From the NCBI GenBank assembly GCA_030490835.1, contig CM059973.1, positions 84,149,221 to 84,213,220 of the forward strand: 64,000 nt of DNA, read 5' to 3'. The notes beneath the pieces were generated by a model, which was given only the letters and a program-made list of their open reading frames with translations, was not told the origin of the DNA and did no database searches. Position numbers and translations under genes: made by a program. The stretch comes from Annona cherimola. Lineage: Eukaryota; Streptophyta; Magnoliopsida; Magnoliales; Annonaceae. Below are positions 1 to 11,505 of this stretch, piece by piece (positions within the stretch are counted from its first letter, which is position 1; each line of letters opens with the position of its first letter).

Positions 1-764
1 AGCTGAAGCCAATCACCCTTACTAAATGCGATACCAACAGTAATCAGGTCATCACTAATTCACCATCCCATTTTGTCATCAAGCTGCCTTCATCAAACAT
101 CACAACATCCATAGCCGATGAGAGTCAAACACCTCATCGCTCTCGAAATCCAGGGGAATGATTGCCAATCCTCTGAAGTTAGACACGTGCAGCATTCTTT
201 AAAAAACATGTATAAATACTAGCAAACTCTCTTGTGAGACAGAGGATAAGATCTAAAAACACAAAAACTCATAAAGCCACCTAATTTGTAATGGCCCATT
301 CAGGGGCTCTAGCGTATACACTTTCTTTTTTGCAATTTTTTTTACACAACTGTTAATCTGAGTTTATCTAATATGTACATTAATTTTTAATATTTTTAAA
401 TATTTTAAATTTTTTTTGGATAACTTATATTATTTTCTTATGTCTACACAGCTACCACATTTACTTTTTTCTGTTTACCCTTCACAATTTTACATTTTTT
501 TTAATCATTGTCGATAGTCCATACTAATCCTTGACCTCTAAGTAATTTTTGCACTAAAATGTCCACGTCGTCCTTACTATGAAATCGTTGATCCTTTTCA
601 ACGTTGGACCATGATTCAGCGCTGTCGCTAGGCACCCTAGATTCATACACATTTAACAAAATCAAAGATTTTTAATACTTATTTTTATATGTCAAGGTAT
701 CAAAATTTTACTTTCATTGAAAGTTGGATTATGTTTTTCGTAAGAAACTCGGTTTCTTACCTCA
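1..764. other. AT-rich flank, no gene recognised
   Basis: No exon with supportable splice sites or family motifs was found. Positions about 290-460 resemble one arm of the foldback repeat family seen complete at 795-1107, because they share the T-rich run, the 'gttaatctgagtttatc' type core and the AT-rich body. The first 180 bases are less AT-rich and could be part of an unrecognised repeat. Confidence 0.4.
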
Positions 765-794
765 GTTGCATGCGCCCGGGGCAAGCAGCACTGT

Positions 795-1107
795 ATGCTC
801 CCGGGCACATATACCTTTTTTTTTTTTGGAAATTTTTTCATAAACTTGTTAGCCCAAATGTATTTAACGTATGTATCAATTTTTACCATATTTGGAGATT
901 TTTAAATTTTTATTTTTTATTTTTGAAAATCAGTAGCATTTTAGTAATTTAAAATTACCTAAAATGCCACTAATTCCCAAAAATCAAAAATAAATATCTA
1001 AAATACTCCAAAAATAGTAAAAATTTATATACAGATTAAATACACTTGGGCTAACAAGTTTATGAAAAAAATTTCAAAAAAAAATAAGTGTATACGCCCA
1101 GGAGCAT
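795..1107. repeat. Foldback (long inverted repeat) MITE-like element
   Basis: Two arms of about 155 bases are reverse complements of each other. The left arm has a T run, then 'cataaacttgttagccca', then AT-rich sequence; the right arm mirrors it with 'tgggctaacaagtttatg' and an A run. The centre lies near 952. GC-rich words (cccggg, cgcccagg) sit just outside the arms. The same family appears at 38826-39171, 46870-47215 and, split by an L1, at about 47260-53660. A transcript through it would form a long hairpin. Class is inferred; the copy at 38826 has an 8-bp target duplication. Confidence 0.7.
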
Positions 1108-1351
1108 AAAATCAAAATCCAAGAAACTCGGGATAAGTGGATTAGAATTGGATAGGTTAGCCAACCATCAACCTCAACCCTTACCCAAACCAATTTATAA
1201 ATCGGTTTAACATCCAATTCTTCTGACCCAAGTTTTGAGTTACTCTCCCATCCTCTCCCTAACTCCATATAAATTTGGACAGGGTTCGCCGGGTTGATCC
1301 CAACCACGCACTAGCACCTCTATTCAAAAAAAATAAGAAAGTACAAACAGA

Positions 1352-1631
1352 GGGCGTGTTTGAGAATAAATAAAACTTTTGATGAATAATTTTGGAAAGT
1401 AAAAGTTGTTAAATGATGCAATATGATAACAATAATGATGAGGAATAAAGAATATAAAGTTAAAATAGATATATTAGTTGTGTTGGTAGTTGTGTAAAAA
1501 TAATTGAAAAGAAGGGTAATTGTATAAAAAATGTGCAAAAGTAATTGAAAAATATGATAGTTGTGGAAAATGAAAAATTTTAGATTGAAAAGTTTTGGCT
1601 TGACATTTTTTATACATTACCAAACACACCC
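1352..1631 (+). mobile_element. Tourist-like MITE
   Basis: It begins with gggcgtgtttg and ends with the complementary caaacacaccc, and has an AT-rich body with the family-specific 'taaaacttttgatga' near the left end. It is about 280 bp long and belongs to the family that recurs at 11506, 12451, 12799, 39471, 45950, 45984 and 56941. The terminal GGGTGTGTTTGG and the short A/T-rich target sites fit PIF/Harbinger-derived Tourist MITEs. It has no coding capacity. Confidence 0.65.
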
Positions 1632-2102
1632 ATAAGTTCATCCACCAGCAAACTCTAAGACGATCGAAAAGGACCCATGTCATTTCCAATATCCCCATGC
1701 AATGCAAGAAAGATTACGTCCTTTGAGACAGGAAAACCAACAATGGGTCACAACCAAAACAAAAGTATGCATTGAGTAAAGGAGAAGATTGTACAAAATC
1801 TAAGCATTGTCCTCAAAACCTCCAAAATTGTCTTCATTGAGGGACATAAACCCAAACGTTACACCACATGAGTAAATTTCCAACTATCAATCGAAAATAA
1901 AGAAGTGTCAAAGTAGCTGAAATTTTCTGGCCCCAGGTCAACTGGATGGTTCATGCATCTGTGCTGTATTGGAAGGGCATCACCGCTGATCCAAAAACGG
2001 AAGGTCATTCAGTAAGTCCACTTCATTAAACATGCTGAAAAGTGAAAACAAACAATCTTTGTTGTATACCTTCATATCATGGCTCCTTGTCCGTAAATCA
2101 AA

Positions 2103-5100
2103 CTAAATTGCTGATACTATAAATGTCCTAATACGTTGCAGCAACTCAGCTTTCACGGAATCTGGTACAGATGCTGCACAATCAGTGATAGGTTAGGTTA
2201 ACAGGCTGTTAGTATGGCTGATGAGGCCAACCATCAAGTATTACTAGGACTATCAAATGATGTTTCTATCAATGAACTAAGGAGCAATTACTTTGTCAAA
2301 ATTTTTGTGGTAGGTCGGGAGCTAGGTTGGCCTGAATGACCCATTATATTGGGAATTCTACTAGAATTTTCTATCAATTAAATAAATTGTAAACACCATG
2401 ATAGCCTACAAGTTGACTTGAAACACTTGATTCTTGAATGTACATTCCACAAAATCAAATAAAATGCAAATATCATGACCTACAGTTAAACTTGGACCAC
2501 TAGCTTGATGATTGCAGATGCATTATTTTTACAAATAATTCCTTTCTGCAACCCAGATAATGTTAATGAGTTGCACGGCAAGCCTAACATAGCACCAAAC
2601 AGCCTACACCCTCTGCTTGCATTCTAAACAGTGCATCAAAACAGCACTCAGATAATGCTAATGAGTCTGCATGGCCACCTTTTTGTATAAATGATGTGAA
2701 GCATTCGAGATACACATGTTACACGCTTTTTTCCATTAAGATGAATATAGAAATTGGGCAAATTCCATATATACCCACGAATTTTACCCCTAATTCCACT
2801 TATGCCCATAAATTTTCAAAAATTCTTCTCATACTCACGAATTTTCATCCTAATTCTACTTATACCCACGACATTAGGGATCCGTTAAATGGACGGTTGA
2901 ATAGGCACAAATATGCCCAAGCTCTAATGTAATTTAAGATTGTTTACTTAAAGTTAAAATTCTTTTTAAAATAATATATGATTTTATAATTGTAGAATTG
3001 CTAAAAATTCATTATCATGTGAATTTTTAGCTATAAAATCATAATTAGGGATGGGAATATTTGTCATTTTCTAAAGAGTTAATGATCTCTTTAACGGATT
3101 CGTAACAATATGCATATAAGTAGGATTATGATAAAAATTCATAGATATGAGAGTAATTTTTGAAAATCCATATGTATAAATGGAATTAGGGATAAAATTC
3201 GTGGATATATAAGGAATTTGCCCTAGAAAATTAGATGACAATAAACAAATCGCAAATGGAAATATTATTGTCATAACTTTGCTTGCAAGAAAAGAACCAT
3301 TGGAAGATTTTTCCCACCTAAATGAGGTCCACTATATATTATATTTCTTACAATGGATGAATAATCATAAACCATTTCTCGCTTATGTAGGATCAGCTAC
3401 ATATATCCTGGTACACCAGTTCTCCTGATTTGGGTTTGCCCTTTGTAAGCCTAACCACTTCCGTGTCTTTCCAATGATCATGATAAAAGAAATTAATAGA
3501 TGACGAACATTACATAGACTAGAATTTCAAACATAGTCTACTGATTTATTGCCTTGAAAGGAAAAAAAATACATATATCGAAGAAAGGAAGGATGCAAAT
3601 AAACAGTTACCTCGTCCCTTTGGGGTAATTACATGTACAAGATCATCCACTGTGACATTGTTTCTCCCTTTCTTCTTTGTAAAGGCCCTAGCATAGCAAG
3701 GATATAGCATATGACTTTTAGGAGTTGACAAAACTAGAAACATTAGGAGTATCATTATGATACATGTATGCAATTGGATACATACAGGTGGGACACTGGA
3801 CTGTTAAGCCAACCAGATATTCCATTTAATGGTCTTACAATCAAGCAAGATTGACATGATAATTGTAGCAACATCGCCAGAGAACCACCCAGCATATTAT
3901 TGGCAGCCTAGCAGGTTAGGGCATTCAATTTTATCCCTTCTACATCACTACCTCATTTCGTGTATATCCTCAAATTATTTGCATTATGGGTTTATTATTT
4001 CTTTCTTTTTTCATGGACAAAAATGCTGATTGACTTGTAGCTGAAGTCAGAATAAGCAAACTTAAACAGTTAATCCTGCCTCGGTTTATTAATCTTCGGG
4101 CGAAAGTTGTTTAATAAGTCTATTGTAACCGAGCTTCCAAGAAGAAAGTGTCAAATTTAAGATACCACTGAAGCAACGCAAGTTCAAGATTAACCATGAA
4201 TAATCAACACCGACGGTGATTTCACCGTTGTTGGGTTTTTTATGAGTATTATATAAAATAACATCTGGTATTACATTCAAGATCATTCACACAGGAGACT
4301 ACGAGCTCTCATCTATTATTAGAGGAGACAACAGGCTCCTACCTACTTTCGCAAGAGACGAAGCTCTCATCTAAAGACCCAAGACATCAAGCTCCCAAAC
4401 AGCCTAAACTCCCACACCATAGGGAGATTTGAACACCGGATCTCATCTATGGAGGCCTATAACATTACCAACTAGATTGCTGCCCAATTGGCCGCCATTG
4501 TTGTTTGTTGAGTAAACGACGAGGGGGGTAATGATCAACATTGGAATTCAACAACTAAAAAAATACAAGCATTTACTAGGAATTATTTTTTCGGACTCAC
4601 AAAAGTCGGATCATAAGTTCAATGATGCTACTAAGAAACCAATTTCTCGCTACGGCAATGCATAGTATAAACATTATAGTGTACTAAATGGCTTTGACAA
4701 TCATCTAACATTTAACAAACACACAAGAAGGCGGAAAGATGTAGAACAAAACCTGCATAATGCTTTCATTTCATCCTTCCATCCGCATTCAATGAGCCTC
4801 TCCCTCAAAAGCTCCTTCAACTTCTCTTTTTCACCACTTTCAATTAGCTAAAGGGCAAAAAGAGTAAAATAGAATTTATTAAAAGCCACTCCATTAATTG
4901 GTAAATAGAAAATTGAGTGTCACTAACATCTTCTTGAGCAATTTAACAATCTATTACACAGTTAGAACACCGACAAACACCAATAGTCTATTAGTCTGAA
5001 GACACTTGATGAAAAAACTAAGAATGGAAGTGTAAAACTAGTGGAAACCACAATCTCAATCAAATATCATCTAAACATTCAATGATCGAAATCTCCTAAT

Positions 5101-6743
5101 ACTTTGAAGATGTTAGAAACTAGGCAGCTTTGCTGATTGCTCTTTTCACTCCCTTTTGAAAAAAAAATTTTGTGCAATTTACTGTTTGTTTTTGCCGACT
5201 CCTTCCACATAAAATGTGCTAATTTTTGTCTTACTTCTTGATTTGAAGAATCAAACATAACCCCATGTTAGTCGATCAAATTTGCTGTATCTATGTATAA
5301 AGTTAGTTAAAGTTGACTGGGTTTCAAATGCACCAACGCTTGATGTCAACCGACTAAGCGGCACAAGTGAAGATCCATTTACTTATCAAACATAATATTA
5401 CCGCTCCATTAAACTTATGTAGATTATAGAACTATGGTCTAAACTTAATACACAATTATGAGATGAATGACAATCAAGGGAAATTAGGATTTAGTTATGA
5501 GTTAATTAATTTATAGTTCCATTTCAAATTCAATAACAACTTTTTCAGTGCCAAAACCACTTCAAATTCCAGAAAATTCACAAGGGATGTGTAGGATTCC
5601 TGGGGTTTCCACGTTGTGGCTCAAAAGGTAGTGTATAGAAGAGAAAAGAAATCTATATTGAGTGATCCAGTATAATCCGAAAAAAATACTACAAAAGAAA
5701 GAAAAATGAAGAGAAGAAAACTGAAAGCCCCAGGGACTAGGAATTACTGCTAGATTTATGCATCGCAACAAAGAGAATCACTAACATAATCAATTGACTG
5801 AAACGCATATACTTTTATCGACAATAAACAGCTTTGTACATGTTATCATGAATTATAATATTAAAAGCAAAAACAATATAATATGTGTGCCTATAATCCA
5901 TGACTCCCGTTTGCGTGTTGTACGGATAACTGTTTTTATAGCAATTTGACATCTTTCGGTAGCCTAAAAATCTAACAACTAATCATCGTCAAACGAAAGC
6001 CTGAAATACTAGAAATACAAAACGAGAATTGTTAAAATCATTAAAAACAAAAAAGGGTCCTTGCTGTCGATTGACCGTAAACCAGTGACTTGTTCTTAAT
6101 CATCAATTGAACAGTTTTAATTCTTAACGAAAGCTGCAAGCTCAATCAAGTATCTCCCTCCTGAATGAATGCTTCAATGCATTTTTAGCTAGCCGCAGAA
6201 ATCATTCGGCTAGTTTTGGATATCAGGAGAGAGCCGACGCCTAGAAGAACTATACATAAAAACGGGATAAAAGATACGCCTTTCTTCTTCACGGGCTCTT
6301 ATAACCAATTCGCGTGCCCTCGGCTACATTCTATCTCGATGATCCCAGCAACTCCAAAATACGAACCTGCTTTTTCCCAGCTGTCAATCGGACCCAGAAA
6401 TTTCCAACAGAACACCAACAACCCCGATTGACGAGGCCGACTCAGCTCTTATCGAGCTAAGTCCAAAACAGTTACCGACTTTCGCACATCTGTTTCTCCA
6501 TTTAACAATGGGAATAGTGAAAAAAACTATGAAAGAAAGAGACAAATACCTTGATATTGATGATTTCCTGGAGGGTGAGCTCTTGCCGGGGCTCCTCGTC
6601 TGCGTCCGGGGTGGGGGGACGGTTTATAGACGCTCGCCTGGGACGAGAACGAAAGGGAGAAGATCATGAAATTGAAGAAATAGAAACGAGAGCGAAAATC
6701 AAAGACCTGCAAGTGACCGAAAATCACAGTGCGCTTCTTACAT
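2103..6743 (-). CDS. ENY2: Transcription and mRNA export factor ENY2/SUS1
   Basis: ENY2/SUS1 is a small helical subunit shared by the SAGA deubiquitinase module and the TREX-2 export complex in the nucleus. Coding segments on the minus strand are 6743-6742, 6637-6550, 4847-4753, 3687-3611 and 2173-2103. They give 110 residues, against about 115 in Arabidopsis. Family blocks read in order are [64 protein letters not shown] and [18 protein letters not shown]. All junctions are GT-AG and keep frame. The start is unusual: exon 1 supplies AT and exon 2 supplies G, giving M-R-A-S-I-N-R-P-P, which aligns with the Arabidopsis start MKHSVNRPP as remembered. No other upstream in-frame ATG exists. Introns hold a TIR element, an RTE remnant and a SINE. 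Identity is very sure; the split start is likely. Confidence 0.93.
2756..3223. mobile_element. Long-TIR MITE (MULE-like) in ENY2 intron 4
   Basis: The ends are about 140-bp inverted repeats: left GGGCAAATTCC followed by 'cacgaattttacccctaattcca', mirrored at the right and ending GGAATTTGCCC. Flanks are tagaaatt (2748-2755) and tagaaaatt (3224-3232), an imperfect duplication of about 9 bp. Long TIRs and a 9-bp duplication fit a MULE-derived MITE. The terminal word resembles that of the larger MULE at 8080 (GGGTAATTTGC). There is no coding capacity. Confidence 0.65.
3369..3425 (-). mobile_element. Short remnant of RTE LINE 3' end
   Basis: The segment 'aaaccatttctcgcttatg' followed by 'taggatcagctacatatat' matches, with divergence, the conserved 3' end of the RTE elements ('aagccatttcccacctatg', 'ggtcggctgcatgg') in reverse orientation. 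It lies in ENY2 intron 4. Too little remains to fix its borders. Confidence 0.45.
4234..4493 (-). mobile_element. tRNA-derived SINE in ENY2 intron 3
   Basis: On the minus strand an A-box-like TAGTTGGTAATG (4474-4463) is followed by a B-box-like GGTGTTCAAATCTCC (4437-4423), then a body ending in a short A run (TTTTTT near 4235 on plus). Flanks ccgttgttg (about 4225-4233) and ccattgttg (about 4495-4503) look like a target duplication. Its 3' body shares the words 'gtctcctgtgtgaatgatc' and 'ttgaatgtaa' with the SINE at 25659-25905, so the two are related. It sits antisense to pol II termini and sense with ENY2. Confidence 0.6.
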
Positions 6744-6805
6744 TTTTGGGCGGGGCGGGCGCAGGGAAGATACTTTTGCGCTATTGACGGAGCCGGAGAG
6801 CGTTG

Positions 6806-6813
6806 ATTTTATA
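6806..6813 (-). promoter_or_regulatory. Putative TATA box of ENY2
   Basis: The minus strand reads TATAAAAT here, about 63 bases upstream of the AT half of the split start codon. A start of transcription some 25-30 bases downstream would give a first exon with a leader of only about 40 bases, ending at the gtaaga donor at 6741. Confidence 0.45.
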
Positions 6814-6889
6814 GGTCTGTCTGTGGACGGGAAAGACGGGGGAAAAAATTGGAACATAATCTCTAGTGGGAGTTTGGTTAAAATTTGTC

Positions 6890-8070
6890 GCTCTTCTTAA
6901 TTATTTTTTATATTTTTATATATAAATTACTTCACTTTTCAACTATTTTCACATAACTATTTATACAACTACTCTATCTATTTTAATTATGAAGTTTGAT
7001 TTTTTTAGCCGAGCGCGTTGAGGCGGCCATGTATCCATCCATAAACCATATATTTTTATTTTTTTTATTTTCTTTGTGAGTATATAAAACTAATTGTATT
7101 TAATTTATAAATCAAGTTTTATTATTTTTAAATTTTTTAAATATTTTTTTGCGTTTTTAAATACAGTAACATTTTTCTTAACATTTTCCATCAGTTTAAC
7201 AAATTTTACCTAAAATTTTTTATCAAAAAGTTTTATTCCAAATCAAACACAGCTTATTAGTTTCCCAGACATTTTTTTGGATGCATAGTGTTTTTTAAAA
7301 TGTAAGGTAATTTTCATTCTAAAATTTTTCACTTTCTACATCTCTCTTATTCTTAATTTTTTTCTTTACATATTCCTATACAAACTATTCTACTTTTTAA
7401 TTATTGCTATATAATTACTCATATAATTAACCTACCTATTTTAGTTTTATTATCTTTATTCATCATAGATATTTTTATTATATCACATTATTTTCTTTTA
7501 TTTCAAACACTTTTACATCAAAATTTTTTAAATAAAAATTTTATCTCTTTTCAAACACATTTAGGATGTATTTTGCAGTGAATAAAAAATTTCAAGTTAA
7601 AATATTTCACTCTCCATAACTATTTTATTTTTTTAATTATTTTTTCATATATTTCCATATAACTTACTTTTTAATCATTTATGTATAACTATCTATACAA
7701 CGAACCCATATAGTTTAATTTTATACTTTTTACTCTTTATTATTGCTTGTATTATATTATTTTACAATTTTTACTTTTAAAAACTTTTTACTGTAAGTTT
7801 TATTACTTCTTAAACACACTCTTTAGCTATAAAACTTTTCAACCAAATTTTTTTTATTTAAAACATTTCATTCTCTACAAAACACCTTTTTTTACTATTT
7901 CTTCATATTTTCGTGTACAATTATCATATTTTTTAATCATTTATAAACAACTACTTGTACAACTAATTATCTATTTTAACTTCGTTCTTTTTATTTTTCA
8001 TCATTGCCTTTATCATATTATATTATTTTTTCATTTTAAAATTTTATTTTATTAGTAATCTTTCATCTAA
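6890..8070. repeat. AT-rich cluster of degenerate Tourist-like MITE fragments
   Basis: At least three diverged, partly tandem pieces in reverse orientation lie at about 7300-7560, 7566-7815 and 7820-8070. Each shows the family order: 'ttcactctccataac', 'ttttaattattttttcata', 'tacaactaacc' and 'ttttcatcaaaagttttat'. A half copy lies at about 6890-7010. No gene was seen. The copy at 8070 is interrupted by the MULE at 8080. Confidence 0.5.
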
Positions 8071-8079
8071 AAGTTTTAT

Positions 8080-10124
8080 GGGTAATTTGCATGTATACCC
8101 ACATAGTTTGACCGAAATTGCAGATATACCTACGTAGTTTCACGAATTACATGTTACCCCCACGAAGTTTCACAAAAATTACATGTAACCCCCCTGAGCT
8201 CACTTTCCGTCAGCTAATGGTCTACATTTTTAAAAAATGACAAAAATAATCATTTTCCCGTCAGCGAATGCATCAATCCTCCGTGCCGCACATATCAATC
8301 AACCATTATCGAGACGTTCTTTATTCACGTCGTGACTGTGTGGAGTTTCTTTATCGCCCGCATCTGTTCCGCTCGCCTTCTACAACATTGACCGCAAGCC
8401 TGCCCGTCGAACGTCTCTTCTTTTATCAATCTTCCAACCCATCTTCCGCACCCAATACACTAATAACATTACCCCTTAACGACCTCCGGAGAGAACTGCT
8501 TCACTAACAGAGGATGGGGAAGGAGGATTCCCCAACGGCGGGGCCGGGAGTGGCAGGGCTATCTGGACGTGGAAGAAATCCTTGGGGTTGCTACTCTTGA
8601 TCTTCTTCAATCTCGAATTCAACCCAATATTCTACATCGAGTCCGTTGACCTTGACCCCACTTCTCAACTCATCTCCACCTCTTTGTCCTCGCCATAGTA
8701 GAGCACTCGACATAGCAGTCCCACAGCACAGTGGTGGCGGAGCACAATAAAGAGCTTGGGGAGAAGCTGGTGAAGGCGAACATCGGCCAACAGTTCTCCA
8801 TGGCCTCAATAATGAGTCAGGGGTGGTCGTCGTAGCTGAACAACAGCTTCGTCAAGATCAATATCTTGTACCAGACCGGGTAGTAATTCGGCTTTCTCTT
8901 CTCGCAAATGGAATGAAGATGAAAGGCGTGTAATCCCGACCTCCCCTGCTGTAATTGGAGATGTGCAGGCGTGAACCATGATTTGCATATCCTATGCGTA
9001 GTAGAGGGCGGCGAGTATGTCGTTAATGCTAGGGTTAGGGGCGGAACATTAGGGGAGTTCTGCTCAACACCGATCATTCCAAAAGACTACCCAGGTTGGG
9101 TTGGATCTCTGCCATTTGCAGCCACCACCGTTATCCCATTGTGATTGACGATCACTTGTGAAGCTGCTGAAGACCCTGAAGCTTTCGCTCCAAGGAAGTG
9201 CAGTCCATTGAGCCCGCTCTTGACGTCGTATCTCATCCTCTGGCCTCGAACGAGTTTCATGTTATTGTTTTCATCGTTGGATGCTGCACTCAACCTCACC
9301 GATAAAAATCTTGTGAGGCCTGTCACAATCTTGGACAGGCTGCGAACCATGTTGCTCAATAAGAGCTTGAATTCAGACTTCAAAGCTAAAGGGTGGCGAC
9401 GATCTTCTGTTGATTGTGAAGAATTTCCATGGGGATTTTCAGCATCCATCAAGACATTCTCAAGCACCCATCTAGACGAATTAGATTGACAACCATCACT
9501 CAAATTATTGCAAGACTTCATCATCTTTCTTCAATGGGAAACGTACAGAGAGGATGAAAAAGAATGCAAGGAGCAAAGCTAAGCACCTCTGTTTTACAAA
9601 ACAAAAAACACCCAAGTTAGTGGAGCCCAAAATAATGGAAATGCAAAATCCATTACTGCAATATGATCATTTTTCAATTCTAAGATGTGGTTAAAAGAAA
9701 TCTTTTATGTTCATAGATTGTTTGAGGCAAATGATGGTGGGGGAGATGAAACAAGTACCATACTGGCTACGGATGATATGTGGTCCCCATCGCACGATCA
9801 TTTCAAATTTATTTTCGATTTGCATACGAAGAGTGGGCTCATGTTGACGAAGATGCAAATGAGATCGTTCTCGCCGTCCTGGAGAGCGCCTGAGGAAGTT
9901 GACAAGTGAGTTGATGCAAAGTCAGGGAAAGAATGGGCATGAGGGCATTTTTGTAAATCAAATAAGGCCTTAACGTTTGTTCGCCTTCCATGTAACGGGA
10001 ACCGTTAATATGGGAGTATATGCAATTTCTGTAAAATTATATTGGGGTAATATGGAATTCGTGAAACTATGCTGGTATATCTGCAATTTTGGTCAAATTA
10101 TGTGGGCATATATGCAAATTATCC
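8080..10124. mobile_element. Pack-MULE-like DNA transposon, 2,045 bp
   Basis: The left end reads GGGTAATTTGCATGTATACCC and the right end, reverse complemented, reads GGATAATTTGCATATATGCCC. Similarity continues through about 110 bases of terminal inverted repeat ('accgaaattgcagatatacc', 'tagtttcacgaatt'). A perfect 9-bp duplication AAGTTTTAT flanks it (8071-8079 and 10125-10133). Long TIRs plus a 9-bp duplication define a MULE. The interior is far more GC-rich than its surroundings and has no transposase; it carries non-transposon sequence including an RBOH-like fragment. It inserted into or between Tourist-like MITEs, since MITE sequence stops at both borders. Confidence 0.85.
9087..9524 (-). 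pseudogene. Captured RBOH-like N-terminal gene fragment inside MULE
   Basis: An open stretch of 145 residues lies on the minus strand inside the MULE. Two blocks resemble the cytosolic N-terminus of plant respiratory burst oxidases of the RBOHH/J type: SSRWVLENVLMDAE near residue 16 (compare STKWMLESVEID) and QRMRYDVKSGLNGLHFL near residue 95 (compare the 'SSAARGLQSLRFL' block). After the stop, SFGMIGVEQNS resembles the following FGxCIGM region. EF hands, membrane helices and FAD/NADPH domains are all absent. This is read as a captured, decayed exon fragment. The RBOH match is from memory; the rest of the interior (8268-9080 and 9685-9909) was not recognised. Confidence 0.5.
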
Positions 10125-10133
10125 AAGTTTTAT

Positions 10134-10358
10134 CAATGAAATTTTTTGTTGCGTAAAATTTTTTGAAATGAGACAAAATAATGTGGTAAGATAGGAATAA
10201 TAATAAAAAATAAAATTAAAATAAATATGTTTGTTGCATATGTAGTTGCACAGAAGTAATTGAAAAATATAACAATTTATATAGGAAAATGCGAAGAAAA
10301 ATTAAAATATAATGTAATTATGAAAAGTGAAAATTTTTATGAAAAACAAACACACCTT
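10134..10358 (+). mobile_element. Tourist-like MITE, left end cut by MULE
   Basis: The body matches the family ('aaaattaaaataaatatg', 'agttgcacagaagtaattg') and it ends in aaacaaacacacc. The left terminus GGGTGTGTTTG is missing because the MULE target duplication lies directly at 10125-10133. Confidence 0.5.
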
Positions 10359-11505
10359 AACATGATCAACGGTATTGTTTGAGTAAGCTGATTAAAACAA
10401 TTCGTGAATTGGTATAAGACGATAATCTTCATACAAAAGTGACACACTTGACTAACATGCTACTTTATACTAAAAATTGTCACTCTATGATAATTCTTCA
10501 ATAGTTGCAAACCACATCCGTTGTTTGAAAGGATGATTTTACATCTTAACTACTGAACCCTAATTGTTTTGGTGTGTCGGAGGAGATTCAAAAAATTTTC
10601 AAATTGGGGACAAGAACACAAACTTCACTCCAAGTACATCTTACGCAGACCTTTTTTTAAAAAAAAATCCGTACACGCATTCCAACCACTTTTTCATGCA
10701 TTTCACCCTATTTATTTATTTTTATTGCATTTATTTCCAATCATTATCTAAATTATATTTCATCACACGCTTTTTCAAAAATTTGACTCATGAAACTTTC
10801 ACCACATATCTTTACCTCTTGCTGACCGGACCACGAAATTCCTGATCATTTTTGCCGGCGTCGTTTTCTGACAATTTGGGAGCACCCTCAAGTGTCTTTT
10901 TCGGGTGCGTTTACATCATGATAAGGACCCATTATCCCATTTGCGAATTCCGAATTCCCCATTCGTACTGGTCTAGATTAGCTGGCAAAATCCGGAGCTC
11001 GTGTATGGCGGTGACTGGATGGCAAATCAGTGTTATGGGCTTTATTAGTGGGCCATGCTGCAGTCGGTGACAGGAATGGCTACTTCGCCAAATTACAAAT
11101 TGGCCCCGCCAATTATTATCGCGAAATGGGATTCCATTCTAAAACAAGAGGATGGGCTTGACGGGCTGGGTGCAGACATCATGCTTACATTGGCCATTGG
11201 CTATGCCATGGTTGCCAGGTTGCGTCTACAAATTGATTCCGTACAACCACAAATCATGCAACTTTTTGAGCCGGGGTGTGCATGAGAAACAATGCAACTT
11301 TTTGAGATAAGGCGCGAGCGGAAAAGAGTTTTTTTTCCTCTTATGTGGGAATTTCTCGGTAATTTATTCAAAAAATATGAAATTGATGGAGAAGTTGAGA
11401 TTATTAATAATTAAGATATCAGATTATATCAACAAAAATGAAGAAAGCGATGTTGATGTTCCATTTTGACAATTTTAATGATTAAATTAAAATCTAATAA
11501 ATCTA
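10359..11505. other. Intergenic, no gene recognised
   Basis: The segment 10850-11290 is relatively GC-rich and has short open frames, but no splice structure or family motif could be supported on either strand. It may be an old gene relic or unannotated repeat. The rest is AT-rich. Confidence 0.4.

Noticed and set aside
7747..8055. Open frame of 102 residues rich in Phe, Tyr and Leu
   Set aside because: It is the translation of AT-rich Tourist-like MITE remnants, with no family motif and no splice or promoter support.
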